Positions 11,808-22,022 are shown, counted from the first letter of the stretch. The stretch: DNA of 64,000 nucleotides from Oreohelix idahoensis (GCA_024509875.1 JAMPIV010008514.1:69501-133500); one strand, 5' to 3'. Numbers and translations are program-made. The notes: generated by a model not told the origin, from the sequence alone.

Positions 11808-12224
11808 GTAGTGTTAGCTAGTTGTCTCAATAGTCTGTTATTGCTGTAGTGTTAGTTTGTTGTCTCAATAGTCTGTTATTGCTGTAGTGTTAGCTTGTTG
11901 TCTCAATAGTCTGTTATTGCTGTAGTGTTTGTTTGTTGTCTCAATAGTCTGTTATTGCTGTAGTGTTAACTTGTTGTCTCAATAGTCTGTTATTGATGTA
12001 GTGTTAGCTAGTTGTCTCAATAGTCTGTTATTGCTGTAGTGTTATCTTGTTGTCTCAATAGTCTGTTATTGCTGTAGTGTTAACTTGTTGTCTCAATAGT
12101 CTGTTATTGCTGTAGTGTTAGCTAGTTGTCACAATAGTCTGTTATTGCTGTAGTGTTAGCTTGTTGTCTCAATAGTCTGTTATTGCTGTAGTGTTAGCTT
12201 GTTGTCTCAATAGTCTGCTATTGC
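11808..12224 (+). repeat. Minisatellite, 38-bp unit, about 11 copies
   Basis: The unit contains GTAGTGTTAGC, then TTGTCTCAATAG and TCTGTTATTGCT. Copies differ at one to three positions, mostly around the base after TTAG. It abuts a D1 dispersed repeat. Confidence 0.95.
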
Positions 12225-12239
12225 CTTCGTTTTCATTTT

Positions 12240-12430
12240 TGCTCCTTACAGAGCATGAGGCCAACACTGCAGCTGGACCTTTTGCAGGAAGCCTGTACCA
12301 CATCATTCACTTGAAATTGTGGTTCCTGTAGCAGTTTGTTTTACATGATGATGTTGCCAGCTTCATCTACAACCTCACATTAGTCACCTTGTACAACATG
12401 CCTGTGGGACCAGTGGGTCTGTTCCTTCTT
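12240..12430 (-). repeat. Dispersed repeat D1, antisense copy
   Basis: The sequence matches other D1 copies in the window, with shared tracts such as GCAGGAAGCCTG, a GTTTTACATGATG segment and GACATGCCTG-like text. D1 is about 230 bp, occurs at least nine times here in both directions and has no coding capacity. Confidence 0.7.
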
Positions 12431-12534
12431 TGTGTCCTCCTGTCCCGGTGCCTTCTGCTCAAGGTCCTCACATGTCTTCTTTATTCCTTTCATTTCTATC
12501 TCCATTTCTTTTCTCCATGTCTTCTTTTATCTCC
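12425..12534 (-). mobile_element. LINE family LA fragment, part 1 (split by the Penelope-like element)
   Basis: This antisense piece corresponds to the LA coding end seen in full at 56854-57342. The matching continuation lies at 14872-14990, on the far side of the Penelope-like insertion. Confidence 0.7.
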
Positions 12535-13257
12535 TTGTCATCCCTTAAAAAGCGGGATGACATTATCATCAAACCTGTTGATAAAGGTGGTGCAGTGGTA
12601 GTTTGGCGAAAGGACTTGTACATTCAAGAAGGAGTCTCACAGCTCGGCAACTCCACCTTTTACTCACCCAGTTCTGGGGATGCTACAGTCCGCCATAATC
12701 TTACTGTTCATGCTACTATTCGTGATCTCATCCAAGATAACCTCCTTCCTTCTAGTGCCACGTCTCTCCATATTCTTGATAGTAGTCTAGGTAAACCTTC
12801 CTTCTACATGCTTCCTAAGGTTCATAAAATTGACAATCCGGGTCGACCTATTGTTTCAGCCTGCTCTTGTCCCACTGAACGTATCTCTGATTTCCTGGAT
12901 AGTATTTTGCAACCATTAGTGGCCAATCTACCTTCCTATCTTAAGGACACCACCCATGCTATCACTACTTTTGATTCCATCCAATTCACACCTGACCACA
13001 CTTACCGTCTTTTCCTTCTCGATGTTTGTTCGCTTTATACTTCCATTCCACACTCTGATGGCCTTAAAGCACTACAATTTTTTCTCGACAGACGCACTGA
13101 CCTTACTTTTAGCACCGGCTCTCTTCTTCGCCCTGCGGAATTGGTCCTCACTCTCAACTCTTTTGAATTCAATGGCCAGTTCTTTAATCAAATTAGTGGC
13201 ATTGCTATGGGCACCAAAATGGGCCCGAGTTATGCCTGCCTCTTCATGGGTCACTGA
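12535..13257 (+). pseudogene. Penelope-like reverse transcriptase, N-terminal and palm part
   Basis: The frame encodes Penelope-type RT motifs in order: DDIIIKPVDKGGAVVVW, FYMLPKVHK, GRPIVSACSCPTERISDFLD, LDVCSLYTSIP and GIAMGTKMGPSYA. The reading frame extends upstream to 12430, but that leader is translated antisense LINE sequence and not part of the protein. The frame stops at 13257; a one-base shift between about 13235 and 13257 moves the protein into the next frame. The family has no obligatory RNase H domain, and none is seen. Confidence 0.88.
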
Positions 13258-14371
13258 ATATTTCGTGCTTCAAAGTTACGATGGACCATTACCTGAGTTT
13301 TACCGTCACTATATCGTCGATGGTATTGGTGTCACAGACATGTCTGAAGTCAACCTCCGTAGATTCGTTGACTATGTTGGCAATTTCCATGCTGCAATCA
13401 AATTCACTTTTCAGATTTCTTCCACTTCAGTTAACTTCCTTGACCTCACTGTCAATATTACTCCTACTGGCCTTACTACCTCTGTCTTTTATAAACCTAC
13501 TGATGCTCATAGTTTCCTTCTTTACACCTCTTCTCACCCTCCCAGCTGTAAAAATTCCATTCCCTACTCTCAACTTCTACGCTTACGTCGGATATGTCAC
13601 GATGAAGATGATTTCCGTGAACGAGCTCAAGAAATGCTCGAGTTTTTTCGCCGACGTCACTATCCTGAAAGAGTCTTATCTGATGCCCTTAATCGCATTA
13701 GTTCCGTCACTCGTCAGGTTGCACTTACTGCTAAACCTACTACTACATCTGACAGACTCAAACTTGTCTTAACTTTCCACCCTCACTGTTTGGCGGTGAA
13801 AAAAATTCTGTTCCGTCATCTGCCTATTCTCCACTCCGATCCTGATACTGGAGAGTTGTTTCGTGATACCCCTTTGTTGGCATATCGTAAGGATAAGAAT
13901 TTTAGGGATATTCTTGTGCATAGTCGCTTGAGACAAACTAGTCCTTCTCACTTTGGTACTAAACTGTGCCAACGCCGCATATGTAAGACCTGTCCTTTTG
14001 TACTCCAAACGCAGTCAGTCTCCTTTCCGAACGGTAAATTTGCCATTGGGGAGTCTTTCAAGTGCGAATCCAGAAACCTGATTTATGCTATCATCTGCAA
14101 GAGGTGTGGCATGACCTATATTGGTGAAACTGGCAGACGTTTGGCAGACAGGTTTCGGGAGCACTTGAATGACATCCATCACGGCAAACATTTACCGGTG
14201 GCCCTTCACTTCAACAGCCCTGACCAATTAGGTAACTCTGACATTCATGTCACTGCCCTCCGTTCGTGTATCGGCGATGACCGAACTCGCTTTTCGTTGG
14301 AGAATCGTCTCATTTTTCAAATGGGCGTTTTAGCTCCTGCTGGGATGAATGTCCAGCATCATTTTGCATAA
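13240..14371 (+). pseudogene. Penelope-like RT C-terminus, linker and GIY-YIG endonuclease
   Basis: The frame resumes at the catalytic region. Where the family has Y-x-D-D, this copy reads YIVDG at 13310-13324, so the first catalytic Asp is replaced by Val. Next come the thumb-like NFHAAIKFTF and FLDLTVNI segments, a CxxC linker (CQRRICKTC near 13970) and a GIY-YIG nuclease (LIYAIICKRCGMTYIGET near 14080-14135, then GRRLADRFREHL with the conserved Arg). The nuclease nicks DNA to prime integration. The frame ends at 14371. Confidence 0.87.
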
Positions 14372-14770
14372 TTCTGGTGGCTTCTGTCGTTATTTTCCTA
14401 TCTATCCTTGTTTTTGCTTTGGTTCGTTTCGTTTCCTCAACTATCTGTTCTTAGCCGTCACTAGCTCCTACGTCACTTCCGCATGACGCCTTATTTTTTC
14501 AGCCATTTTGAATGTTCTTTTCCTTGATCCAGCTAAGTGATTTTTTACGCATTTTAATATTGTTCATTTCTGTCTTCGTTTCGTTGATTATTTACTTTCT
14601 TGTTTCGACATGTCTTTCTGGTTTCACGATTTTCTTGCATTATTACTGTTATCGTTTTGCCCATCACCATGGTTTCATCTGCTTGTATCGCTCATTTGAC
14701 ATTTTCCTCATCATCATAGACCTTTGTAGTACCTATATGTAGTTCTTGTCCTTGTCACCTGTTCGTAACT

Positions 14771-14806
14771 GTGGCTGACGAAGGGTAAAACCCGGAACGT
14801 CCCTTG
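14771..14806 (+). ncRNA. Hammerhead ribozyme-like core in the Penelope-like element 3' region
   Basis: The core CTGACGA (14775-14781) is followed by a small hairpin GGGT-AAA-ACCC (14783-14793) and then GGAACGTC (14794-14801). The order matches a minimal type I hammerhead: CTGANGA, helix II, GAAA, short helix III, cleavage GTC. The expected GAAA reads GGAA, so this copy is probably not active. Hammerheads are known in Penelope-like elements of many animals, which makes the position convincing. Helix I pairing is weak by eye. Confidence 0.55.
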
Positions 14807-14871
14807 TCTCATGTGTACCGTTTACTTGTAAAATTGATTTCATACCATATTATTTTTTAATTTATATATTT

Positions 14872-14990
14872 GTTCTTTGATCTCCCTCTATTCCGCTAAC
14901 ACTGGTGATTCCAGAACAAAGGCTGTCATGTAAGGCTGTCAACTGGTTTTCTTAAAGTGTGTCTTGTCCAATGCAAACATCTTCCCCTAA
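14872..14990 (-). mobile_element. LINE family LA fragment, part 2
   Basis: This is the continuation of the antisense LA piece that ends at 12534. It includes the antisense of the segment around FWNPQGK (compare 18351-18400). Confidence 0.7.
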
Positions 14991-15065
14991 CAATACAAGT
15001 AAAATTAAAAAGTAACAGCAGAACTAACATAAACCTCAGAATTTAAAAAGTTGCAAAATCCAGAG

Positions 15066-15212
15066 TTCTATGTAGCCAAGGTAACACAGCCTGCATAAGA
15101 CCAGAAGCTGTAATCTCCTCATGACACTTGACAGTACATGTCCAAAGATAAACTAAATCAATAAAACTCCATTCATTAAATCAACAAACCATTCATCTCT
15201 TTCGAAGTCATC
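15066..15212 (-). repeat. Partial tandem duplicate of carboxypeptidase exon 9 and downstream intron
   Basis: The block matches 15258-15405 at an offset of about 192 bp, sharing text such as CCAAGGTAACACAGC, CATGACACTTGACAGTACA and the exon part that encodes EWFVD. The duplicate lacks the splice donor and the exon start, so it cannot be a working exon. Confidence 0.85.
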
Positions 15213-15365
15213 AAAATTAACACATGGTAGGTACCAGCAAAATCCTGAAAAAACATGGTCTACGCGGCCAAGGTAACACAGCTTGCATAAGACCAGAAAC
15301 TGTTATCTTCTCATGACACTTGACAGTACACGTGGAAAGATACACTAAATAAGCAAAACTCTTAC

Positions 15366-15452
15366 CGTGGCATTCAGTGAATCAACGAACCACTCATCTC
15401 CTAAAAAATTACAAGCCATGTCTATGTCACCATTATACACCAGAATACGAAG
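15366..15452 (-). CDS. CTSA: Cathepsin A-like exon with catalytic Asp ([11 protein letters not shown])
   Basis: The exon encodes 29 residues with [23 protein letters not shown]. In S10 enzymes the Asp of this NGDxDMACN motif belongs to the catalytic triad. The acceptor is CATCTACAG and the donor ACG/GTAAGAG, phase 0. Its 3' half is partly duplicated downstream at 15066-15212. The final exon, which should carry GAGHMVP with the catalytic His, was not found below this point. Confidence 0.93.
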
Positions 15453-15529
15453 CTGTAGATGGAAGGATAGACAGATAAGTTAATGGATGGCCAGATGGAT
15501 AGTTATTTGTTGGCTTTTCAATATATGAA

Positions 15530-16815
15530 TTAAACCTCCACCCTCACTATGTAAATTATACCTCCACTGTCAATATATAAATCATACCTTCACCCTCAAT
15601 ATATGAATCATACCTCCACTCTCAATATATGAATTATACCTCCACCCTCAATATATGAATTATACCTCCACCCTTAATATATGAATTATACCTCCACCCT
15701 CAAAATATGAATTATACCTCCACACTCAAAATATGAATTATACCTCAACCATCAAAATATGAATTATACCTCCACCCTTAATATATGAATTATACCTCCA
15801 CCATCAATATATGAATTATACCTCCACCATCAATATATGAATTATACCTCCACTCTCAATATATGAATTATACCTCCACCCTCAATATATGAATTATATC
15901 TCCACCCTCAATATATGAATTATACCTCCACCCTCAATATATGAATTATACCTCCACCCTTAATATATGAATTATGCCTCCACTCTTAATATATGAATTA
16001 TACCTCCACCATCAATATATGAATTATACCTATGCCCTCAATATATGAATTATACCTCCACCCTCAATATATGAATTATACCTCCACCCTCAATATATGA
16101 ATTATACCTCCACCCTCAATATACCCCCACCCTCAATATATGAATTATACCTCCACCCTTAATTATATGAATTATACCTCCACCCTCAATTATATGAATT
16201 ATACCTCCACCCTCAATTATATGAATTATACCTCCACCCTCAATATATGAATTATATCTCCACCCTCAATATATGAATTATATCTCCACCCTCAATATAT
16301 GAATTATACCTCCACCCTTAATATATGAATTATGCCTCCACTCTTAATATATGAATTATACCTCCACCATCAATATATGAATTATACCTACGCCCTCAAT
16401 ATATGAATTATACCTCCACCCTCAATATATGAATTATACCTCCACCCTCAATATACGAATTATACCTCCACCCTCAATATATGAATTATACCTCCACCCT
16501 TAATTATACGAATTATACCTCCACCCTCAATTATATGAATTATACCTCCACCCTCAATTATATGAATTATACCTCCACCCTCAATATATGAATTATACCT
16601 CCACCCTCAATTATACCTCCACCCTCAATTATATGAATTATACCTCCACCCTCAATTACATGAATTATACACCCACCCTCAATTATATGAATTATACCTC
16701 CACCCTCAATTATATGAATTATACCTCCACCCTCAATTATATGAATTATACCTTCACCCTCAATATATGAATTATACCTCCACCCTCAATTATATGAATT
16801 ATACCTCCACCAAGA
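15530..16815 (+). repeat. Minisatellite, 26-bp unit, about 48 copies
   Basis: The unit is ATATATGAATTATACCTCCA followed by CCCTCA. The array lies in the intron between the last two recognised carboxypeptidase exons. Variants with CAATTATATG instead of CAATATATG lengthen some units by one or two bases and are clustered at 16140-16230 and 16500-16800. Confidence 0.97.
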
Positions 16816-16849
16816 AATTATTATTGTTATAGTATTGTTTGTTGTAGTC

Positions 16850-17395
16850 CATGTCCGTGTACAAGTTTCTGGGGGTGGGGAATCTCTCAGGAGACAAATA
16901 AAGAATAGAACTACTACTTCCTCTGGCATGTCATGGGTTGACTAATGTCAGGTTGTCAATGAGGCTGGCATGTCATGGGTTGACTAATGTCAGGTTGTCT
17001 GTGGCTGGCATGTCATGGGTTGACTAGTGTCAGGTTGTCAATGTGGCTGGCATGTCATGGGTTGACTAATGTCAGGTTGTCAATGAGGCTGGCATGTCAT
17101 GGGTTGACTAATGTCAGGTTGTCAATGTGGCTGGCATGTCATGGGTTGACTAGTGTCAGGTTGTCAATGTGGCTGGCATGTCATGGGTTGACTAATGTCA
17201 GGTTGTCAATGAGGCTGGCATGTCATGGGTTGACTAATGTCAGGTTGTCAATGAGGCTGGCATGTCATGGGTTGACTAATGTCAGGTTGTCAATGAGGCT
17301 GGCATGTGCAGGTTTCCTACAAGGGGACTAACTGCAGTGATAGTTCCATACTCAATAAACAGCCAAAAGGAAAATGATGATGATGAATACAATGT
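16850..17395 (+). repeat. D1 dispersed repeat expanded by a 42-bp minisatellite
   Basis: D1 text flanks the array (TTCTGGGGGTGGGGAATCTC before it, TTCCTACAAGGGG and CCATACTCAATAAA after it). The array at about 16918-17310 has roughly nine copies of a 42-bp unit that contains GGCTGGCATGTCATGGGTTG. Since 42 is divisible by three, one frame reads as a 14-residue repeat (SMRLACHGLTNVRL); there is no sign that it is translated. Confidence 0.9.
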
Positions 17396-17642
17396 GGTGC
17401 CCTAGTCACCATTAATAAACAGATGAGTCAAGGAAACTGGAAATATGTCATATTGTATGTACAGTCAACTGTCAGTACAAACATACTTTTATCTTAATGA
17501 CTGTTTAATTTCCTTTACTTCAAGAATATTTCAATCATTTACTTCTGTTTGACAAGCCCAGCAGGTTTATTTACAACTGTCTACCATTTTACTCAACAAT
17601 GTATGTGAAGAAACAAAGAAAAAATAGAAAAACTGAGTCTAC

Positions 17643-17718
17643 CTTTCTGGCTATTGCCCTCTGATACTGTTGTGTCATGGTGGAATATGTACGAACATAT
17701 CCCGAACCAACAACTGAG
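17643..17718 (-). CDS. CTSA: Cathepsin A-like exon (YVRTYSTMTQQYQR)
   Basis: A 76-bp exon starts with the base that completes a Ser codon and encodes 25 more residues, matching the YRRLYRSMNSQYLKLL segment of vertebrate cathepsin A. The acceptor is TTTCTTTGCAG and the donor AAG/GTAGAC. Confidence 0.88.
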
Positions 17719-17834
17719 CTGCAAAGAAATGTGCCAAAGAATATTAAATATTTATAATGGCAATATTCATGTATCACAAAGATGTTAGTGTTGATGCTTC
17801 AAATTGTAATGCTTGTGAAACTGTTGATCCCACT

Positions 17835-18080
17835 AATAATACTGCCCTGTGTAGCTACTGGGAGTCTCTGAGGGGACAAATAAAAAATAGGACTTCTGCT
17901 GCCTCAAACATGTTGTAAGAGGTGACAAATATGAGGTTATGCATTGGCCTGACACACTCATCATGTCAAACATATTGCTTCAGAAGCCACTAATGCAGGA
18001 GCACATAATGGCTTTGATATAGACTTCCTGCAAGGCGACCAGCTTCAGTGGTGGATCCATGCTCCATAAAGAACAAAACA
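17835..18080 (+). repeat. Dispersed repeat D1, sense copy
   Basis: A copy that looks roughly complete, from CTGGGAGTCTCTGAGGGGAC to CCATGCTCCATAAAGAAC. It lies in a carboxypeptidase intron. Confidence 0.75.
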
Positions 18081-18184
18081 GGAATAGAAGAAAGAATGAT
18101 AACACTAGCCAAGGTGGTTGTTATGGTGATACATATAACAGTTAGGATATAAAGTGATGAATTGTGATAGTCAAAACATGTGAT

Positions 18185-18620
18185 AAATTATATTACAAGT
18201 CCTCCTGTCGCCTACCATCAGCTCAAGCTCTTTCCATGTCTTCTTGTCCCGTACCATCCACTCAAGCTCTTTACATGGCCTCCTCATCATTTTCACTTCT
18301 GTCTCCAATTCTTTTCTCCACGTTTTTTTTTTTGGGTCTACCTCTGCTCCTCTTACCCTGGGGGTTCCAGAACAAGGACTGCCTTGTAATGCTATCAACA
18401 GGTTTCCTCAGTGTATGTTCTATCCATTGTCAGCATCTTCTTCTCATCTATTGTTACACTGACACTTGTCTGGTTCTTGTCATCTGAATATGTCGTATCG
18501 TTTCAATCTTTAAATTCTACGCAAGCACCCATTTATGAAAGTCTGTCCATGTTGTGTGCTGAGGATTTTGTGGTTTATAATTTCTGCAGGATGGGGTTCC
18601 ATGCCCAATCCTCCTTGATT
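18185..18620 (-). mobile_element. LINE family LA fragment (antisense)
   Basis: The minus strand carries decayed LA coding sequence for the C-terminal region that contains RQVP, FWNPQGK and TWKELE in better copies. Frames are broken throughout. Confidence 0.75.
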
Positions 18621-18639
18621 GTCAGTTCTGGATAAAATA

Positions 18640-18915
18640 TGATTCAAGGTAAGCTATGATAAAATACAAACAATAGTCATGATAATATATGATGAGTCAT
18701 GACAACCATGTCAAAATGATGAGTACTGATAGTCAAGTTAGTTATGATAGTGTGAAATATTATGAGTTATGACAGTCAAGATAAATATGAGATATGACAG
18801 TCAAAATAAATTATGAGTTATGACAGTCAAGGCATATATGAAATATGGCAGTCGAGATACAATATGAGATATGACAGACAAGACAAAATGTGAGATGTGA
18901 CAGACAAGATACAAA
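18640..18915. repeat. Degenerate short tandem repeat (TATGA/GACAGTCAA type)
   Basis: Variants of ATGAGATATGACAGTCAAGA recur loosely about a dozen times. No coding signal is present. Confidence 0.6.
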
Positions 18916-18929
18916 AAAATGAGACATAG

Positions 18930-19030
18930 TCCAATTCTGAAGCATGGAGCCACAGCTGATCACTTTGCAGGATGTTTGCACCAAGGCATTCATGTATTAA
19001 TGGTTTCTGTAACAATCTGTTTTACATGAT
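18930..19030 (-). repeat. Dispersed repeat D1, antisense fragment
   Basis: The piece shares GGAGCCACAGCTG-like text, a TTTGCACCAAGGCATTCATG segment and TTTTACATGATGA with other antisense D1 copies. Confidence 0.6.
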
Positions 19031-19039
19031 GAGGTGCTC

Positions 19040-19400
19040 AGAAATGAGGTATTGAGAAAGGTGGTTGAAGTAACAAGAAGAGACATGGTCTGCAACCAGA
19101 TGATGCAGCATGGCCTCAAAACCCAGGCCCAGCAGATCCAAGTAGAACAGTCCTAACTACGATGATTTGGTCATGTCTGCAGAATGGGAAAAGATCAGCT
19201 ACCACGACAAGTATGGGAAACTAAGAGCCAGGGATCCAAACCTCCATGATGACCCAGAGTCCCCTTTGGGGACAACATTAGACAATCTCTTAAAGATCGA
19301 GGACTAGATTTGAACCAGGCCAGGAGGAAGACAGCCTATAGGATAGTATGGTGCTCTCTCTTCCAAACCTCTACACCCCAGGGTAAAAGATGAGTGACTA
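19040..19400 (+). mobile_element. LINE family LC fragment (sense)
   Basis: This matches the reverse complement of 34050-34440. The shared text includes AGGTATTGAGAAAGGTGG, TTGGTCATGTCTGCAGAATG and ACCTCTACACC. It encodes the C-terminal region of a LINE RT (a GHVCRM-like segment), now with frameshifts. Confidence 0.75.
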
Positions 19401-19474
19401 AGTATGTAAGAGGGGTCAAGCTTGTATTAGTTGCCTCTGATGACATGTCTGATGGAACAGTTGTCCTATTCTTT

Positions 19475-19750
19475 TTTCTTTTTTTCTATAACCAGCGGCA
19501 CTCGAGCTTTCCGGCTCTTTCGGCCCAATGACATGTCATTGCGAGGCTGGGGGGTCAGTGGACTTTCCTTCCAACCCGGTCAGGAGCTTCGCTCCTTCCC
19601 ATCCACACGGGATTTATGTGCAGGAGCCGTTCAGATTATTCAGTCAAATTTCCGGTCGTAAACATTTCTTCAAACGCCGACGGCCGGGTTTGAACCATGA
19701 ACACCTGGTCGCCAGTACAACGTCGTAGCCATTACACCAGCGCGGCTCCC
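19475..19750 (-). mobile_element. tRNA-derived SINE (family S2), antisense
   Basis: On the minus strand it begins GGGAGCCGCGCTGG and has an A box-like TGGTGTAATGG and a B box-like GGTTCAAACCC. It ends in an A-rich tail (T-rich on the plus strand at 19475-19490). A perfect 12-bp target duplication GTCCTATTCTTT lies at 19463-19474 and 19751-19762, inside a D1-like flank. Confidence 0.9.
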
Positions 19751-19825
19751 GTCCTATTCTTTATATCTCCTCACAGATCCCCTAGTAACAACACAGGAAG
19801 TGACATATCTTCTATCTCTAACTGT

Positions 19826-20035
19826 ATGATAGCATCACAAGGCAGTTTCTTGTTCTGGAACCACCTTGGTAAGAAAAACAGAGGGAGACCAAACAATGCA
19901 AAAGAATAATGGACTTGGAGACAGGATTGAAAAGTATAACGACGTGGAAAAGTCTTGAATGATGGCACTGGATAGAAAAGCTTGGCATGAACTTACTGAA
20001 ACCCTATGCTCCAGATGGGGCTGAAGAGTAATGAA
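19826..20035 (+). mobile_element. LINE family LA fragment (sense)
   Basis: The segment matches LA from the GATAGCATCACAAGGCAGT region to the end of the coding part. It is decayed and out of frame. Confidence 0.7.
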
Positions 20036-20150
20036 ATGAATGACAAAGTGCGATAAGGTCTAAGAAAACTTAATCAACAAGAAGTGTCCAACAACCTGTC
20101 TGTTATAGACCATGTTGTTTGTAAAGCAGCGGCAGTGTCTCGTTACTGAC

Positions 20151-20293
20151 CTACAGACGTCCCAATACTGGGCTATCTCAGGTATGTGAAGTGCACTTCT
20201 TGTTTGTGGATTGTTCAGGTAAGTGACCGTGGCTGTGTCATTTATACAGGGTGGAGTTGATATTAGTCTACCTGGTGGGATCAAGCTCAGTTC
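20151..20293 (-). CDS. CTSA: Cathepsin A-like exon (PPCINDT...TYLNNPQTR)
   Basis: The exon encodes 47 residues plus two bases, with TPPCINDTATVTYLNNP, ALHIPE and YWDVC, all conserved in S10 carboxypeptidases. The acceptor is GCTATCACAG and the donor TAG/GTCAGT. Confidence 0.92.
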
Positions 20294-20337
20294 CTGTGAT
20301 AGCAAGTTACAAAAATTAATTTATTTATGAAAATGTA

Positions 20338-20575
20338 CAAAAATTACAGGGGACATTCATATAAAGGTTTACAACAAAAATTACAGGGGACATTCATATA
20401 AAGGTTTACAACAAAAATTACAGGGGACATTCATATAAAGGTTTACAACAAAAATTACAGGGGACATTCATATAAAGGTTTACAACAAAAATTACAGGGG
20501 ACATTCATATAAAGGTTTACAACAAAAATTACAGGGGACATTCATATAAAGGTTTACAACAACAACAACAAAAAT
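20338..20575 (+). repeat. Minisatellite, 37-bp unit, 6 near-identical copies
   Basis: The unit contains CAAAAATTACAGGGGACATT followed by CATATAAAGGTTTACAA. Copies are essentially identical, suggesting a recent expansion. It ends in a short CAA run. Confidence 0.97.
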
Positions 20576-20884
20576 GTTAAAGGTAGCCCTGCAACAGATA
20601 CTGTCATTAGGGAGTAAAGTGTTAGAGACTTCATATTCTAGGTCTCAGCTTAATGAGATTGGGTGCCAATTCACTTCCTCGTTGCCTTTGCTTACCCTAT
20701 CTCAGAGTCTCTTTACCTTGATAGCAAGCATTCTAGCTACTTTGTCACTCAGATCCTCTTTAAAAAAGAATTTTTTTTTTCATTACAGCTACCATCCACT
20801 GTCCGTCATATGGAAACTGAAGATATACTAGTTTAGGAAGCAAAGAATGGATCAATTATCCACTTGACAATCATCTCATAAATG

Positions 20885-21785
20885 TCTTTCTCTACCTCCC
20901 TGACCATGGGGGATCCAGAATAAGGACTGCCTTGTAATGCTATCAACAGGTTTCCTCTATGTGTGTCCTATCTATCCCTAGCGTCCCCTTCTCACCTCCT
21001 GTTCCACTGGCACCTGTTTATTTCTTGTCATTAGTTCAAAACTAGTAATCTTGTCATTAGTTTAAAATGGATGATCTTGTCATTAGTTTAAAATGGATGA
21101 TCTTGTCATTAGTTCAAAACTAGTGATCTTGTCATTAGTTTAAAATGGATGATCTTGTCATTAGCTTAAAATGGATGATCTTGTCATTAGTTTAAAACAG
21201 ATGATCTTGTCATTAGTTCAAAACTGATGATCTTGTCATTAGTTTAAAATGGATGATCTTGTCATTAGTTCAAAACTAGTGATCTTGTCATTAGTTTAAA
21301 ACGGATGATCTTGTCATTAGTTCAAAACTAGTGATCTTGTCATTAGTGTAAAATGGATGATCTTGTCATTAGTTCAAAACTAGTGATCTTGTCATTAGTT
21401 TAAAATGGATGATCTTGTCATTAGTTCAAAACTGATGATCTTGTCATTAGTTTAAAATGGATGATCTTGTCATTAGTTCAAAACTAGTGATCTTGTCATT
21501 AGTTTAAAATAGATGATCTTGTCATTAGTTTTAAATGGATGATCTTGTCATTAGTTCAAAACTAGTAATCTTGTCATTAGTTCAAAACTAGTGATCTTGT
21601 CATTAGTTTAAAATGGACGATCTTGTCATTAGTTCAAAACTAATCATCTTGTCAAACTATTTTAAACTTTCTATTCTATGCAAAAACCCATTTAATAAGG
21701 TCTGTAACTTCTTGGTTATTTTGTTTGTGTCCATGTTTCACAGCCAAACAATAGAACTGACAATTACATACAGCTACAGGTCAAA
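20885..21785 (-). mobile_element. LINE family LA fragment carrying an internal minisatellite
   Basis: Both flanks match one antisense LA copy: 20885-21030 matches the FWNPQGK-to-RQVP part and 21650-21780 matches the part just upstream (compare 56910-57040). Between them lies an array of about 23 units of 26 bp. Confidence 0.8.
21030..21650. repeat. Minisatellite, 26-27-bp unit, about 23 copies
   Basis: The unit contains GATCTTGTCATTAGTT and then either TAAAATGGAT or CAAAACTAGT; the two types partly alternate. It sits inside an antisense LA LINE, and its CTTGTCATTAGTT matches LA CTTGTCATCAGTT, so it appears to be a local amplification of LINE sequence. Confidence 0.93.
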
Positions 21786-21839
21786 TCATGTTAACTGAAT
21801 AATGGATGTAAAAAATGTTAACATGACAACATTACTTAC

Positions 21840-22022
21840 CTCCTTAAGATCAGCGAGATAGTTCTTGATAAACATAAATGGCCACCCAAAGTTACTAGTA
21901 ACATATTTTTGTCTGTTAGCATCAAAATAAAGGTTGAGGTTTTTAACTCCTCCAGCACACTCAGCATACAGATTGTAAACATTCAGCCCTGATCTCCACA
22001 CTAGATTATTAATTCTCATTAT
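21840..22022 (-). CDS. CTSA: Cathepsin A-like exon (SGLNVYNLYAECAGG)
   Basis: A 183-bp exon encodes 61 residues with SGLNVYNLYAECAGGV, matching SGLNIYNLYAPCAGG of vertebrate cathepsin A. The acceptor is CACTTTTGCAG and the donor GAG/GTAAGT, a consensus donor. Both ends are phase 0. Confidence 0.93.

Larger units (their letters stand above)
12535..14871 (+). mobile_element. Penelope-like element (RT plus GIY-YIG), 5'-truncated
   Basis: A retroelement of the Penelope class, with a telomerase-related reverse transcriptase followed by a GIY-YIG endonuclease. The left junction falls inside the first RT motif. The flanks CTTCTTTTATCTCC (12521-12534) and GTTCTTTGATCTCC (14872-14885) resemble a diverged target duplication, and both flanks are halves of one antisense LA fragment. 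The element is frameshifted and has a damaged catalytic motif, so it is inactive. Confidence 0.88.

Noticed and set aside
12430..12534. N-terminal extension of the Penelope-like RT frame
   Set aside because: It is antisense LINE LA sequence outside the element.
13281..13772. A 163-codon frame overlapping the Penelope-like element
   Set aside because: It is a shadow of the RT/GIY-YIG frame, rich in Leu and Ser, with no domain.
16588..16770. A repeated NYMNYTSTL frame
   Set aside because: It is translation of the 26-bp minisatellite and has no independent support.
11808..21650. CRISPR-like arrays among the regular repeats
   Set aside because: The units are contiguous tandem repeats without unique spacers, and this is animal DNA.
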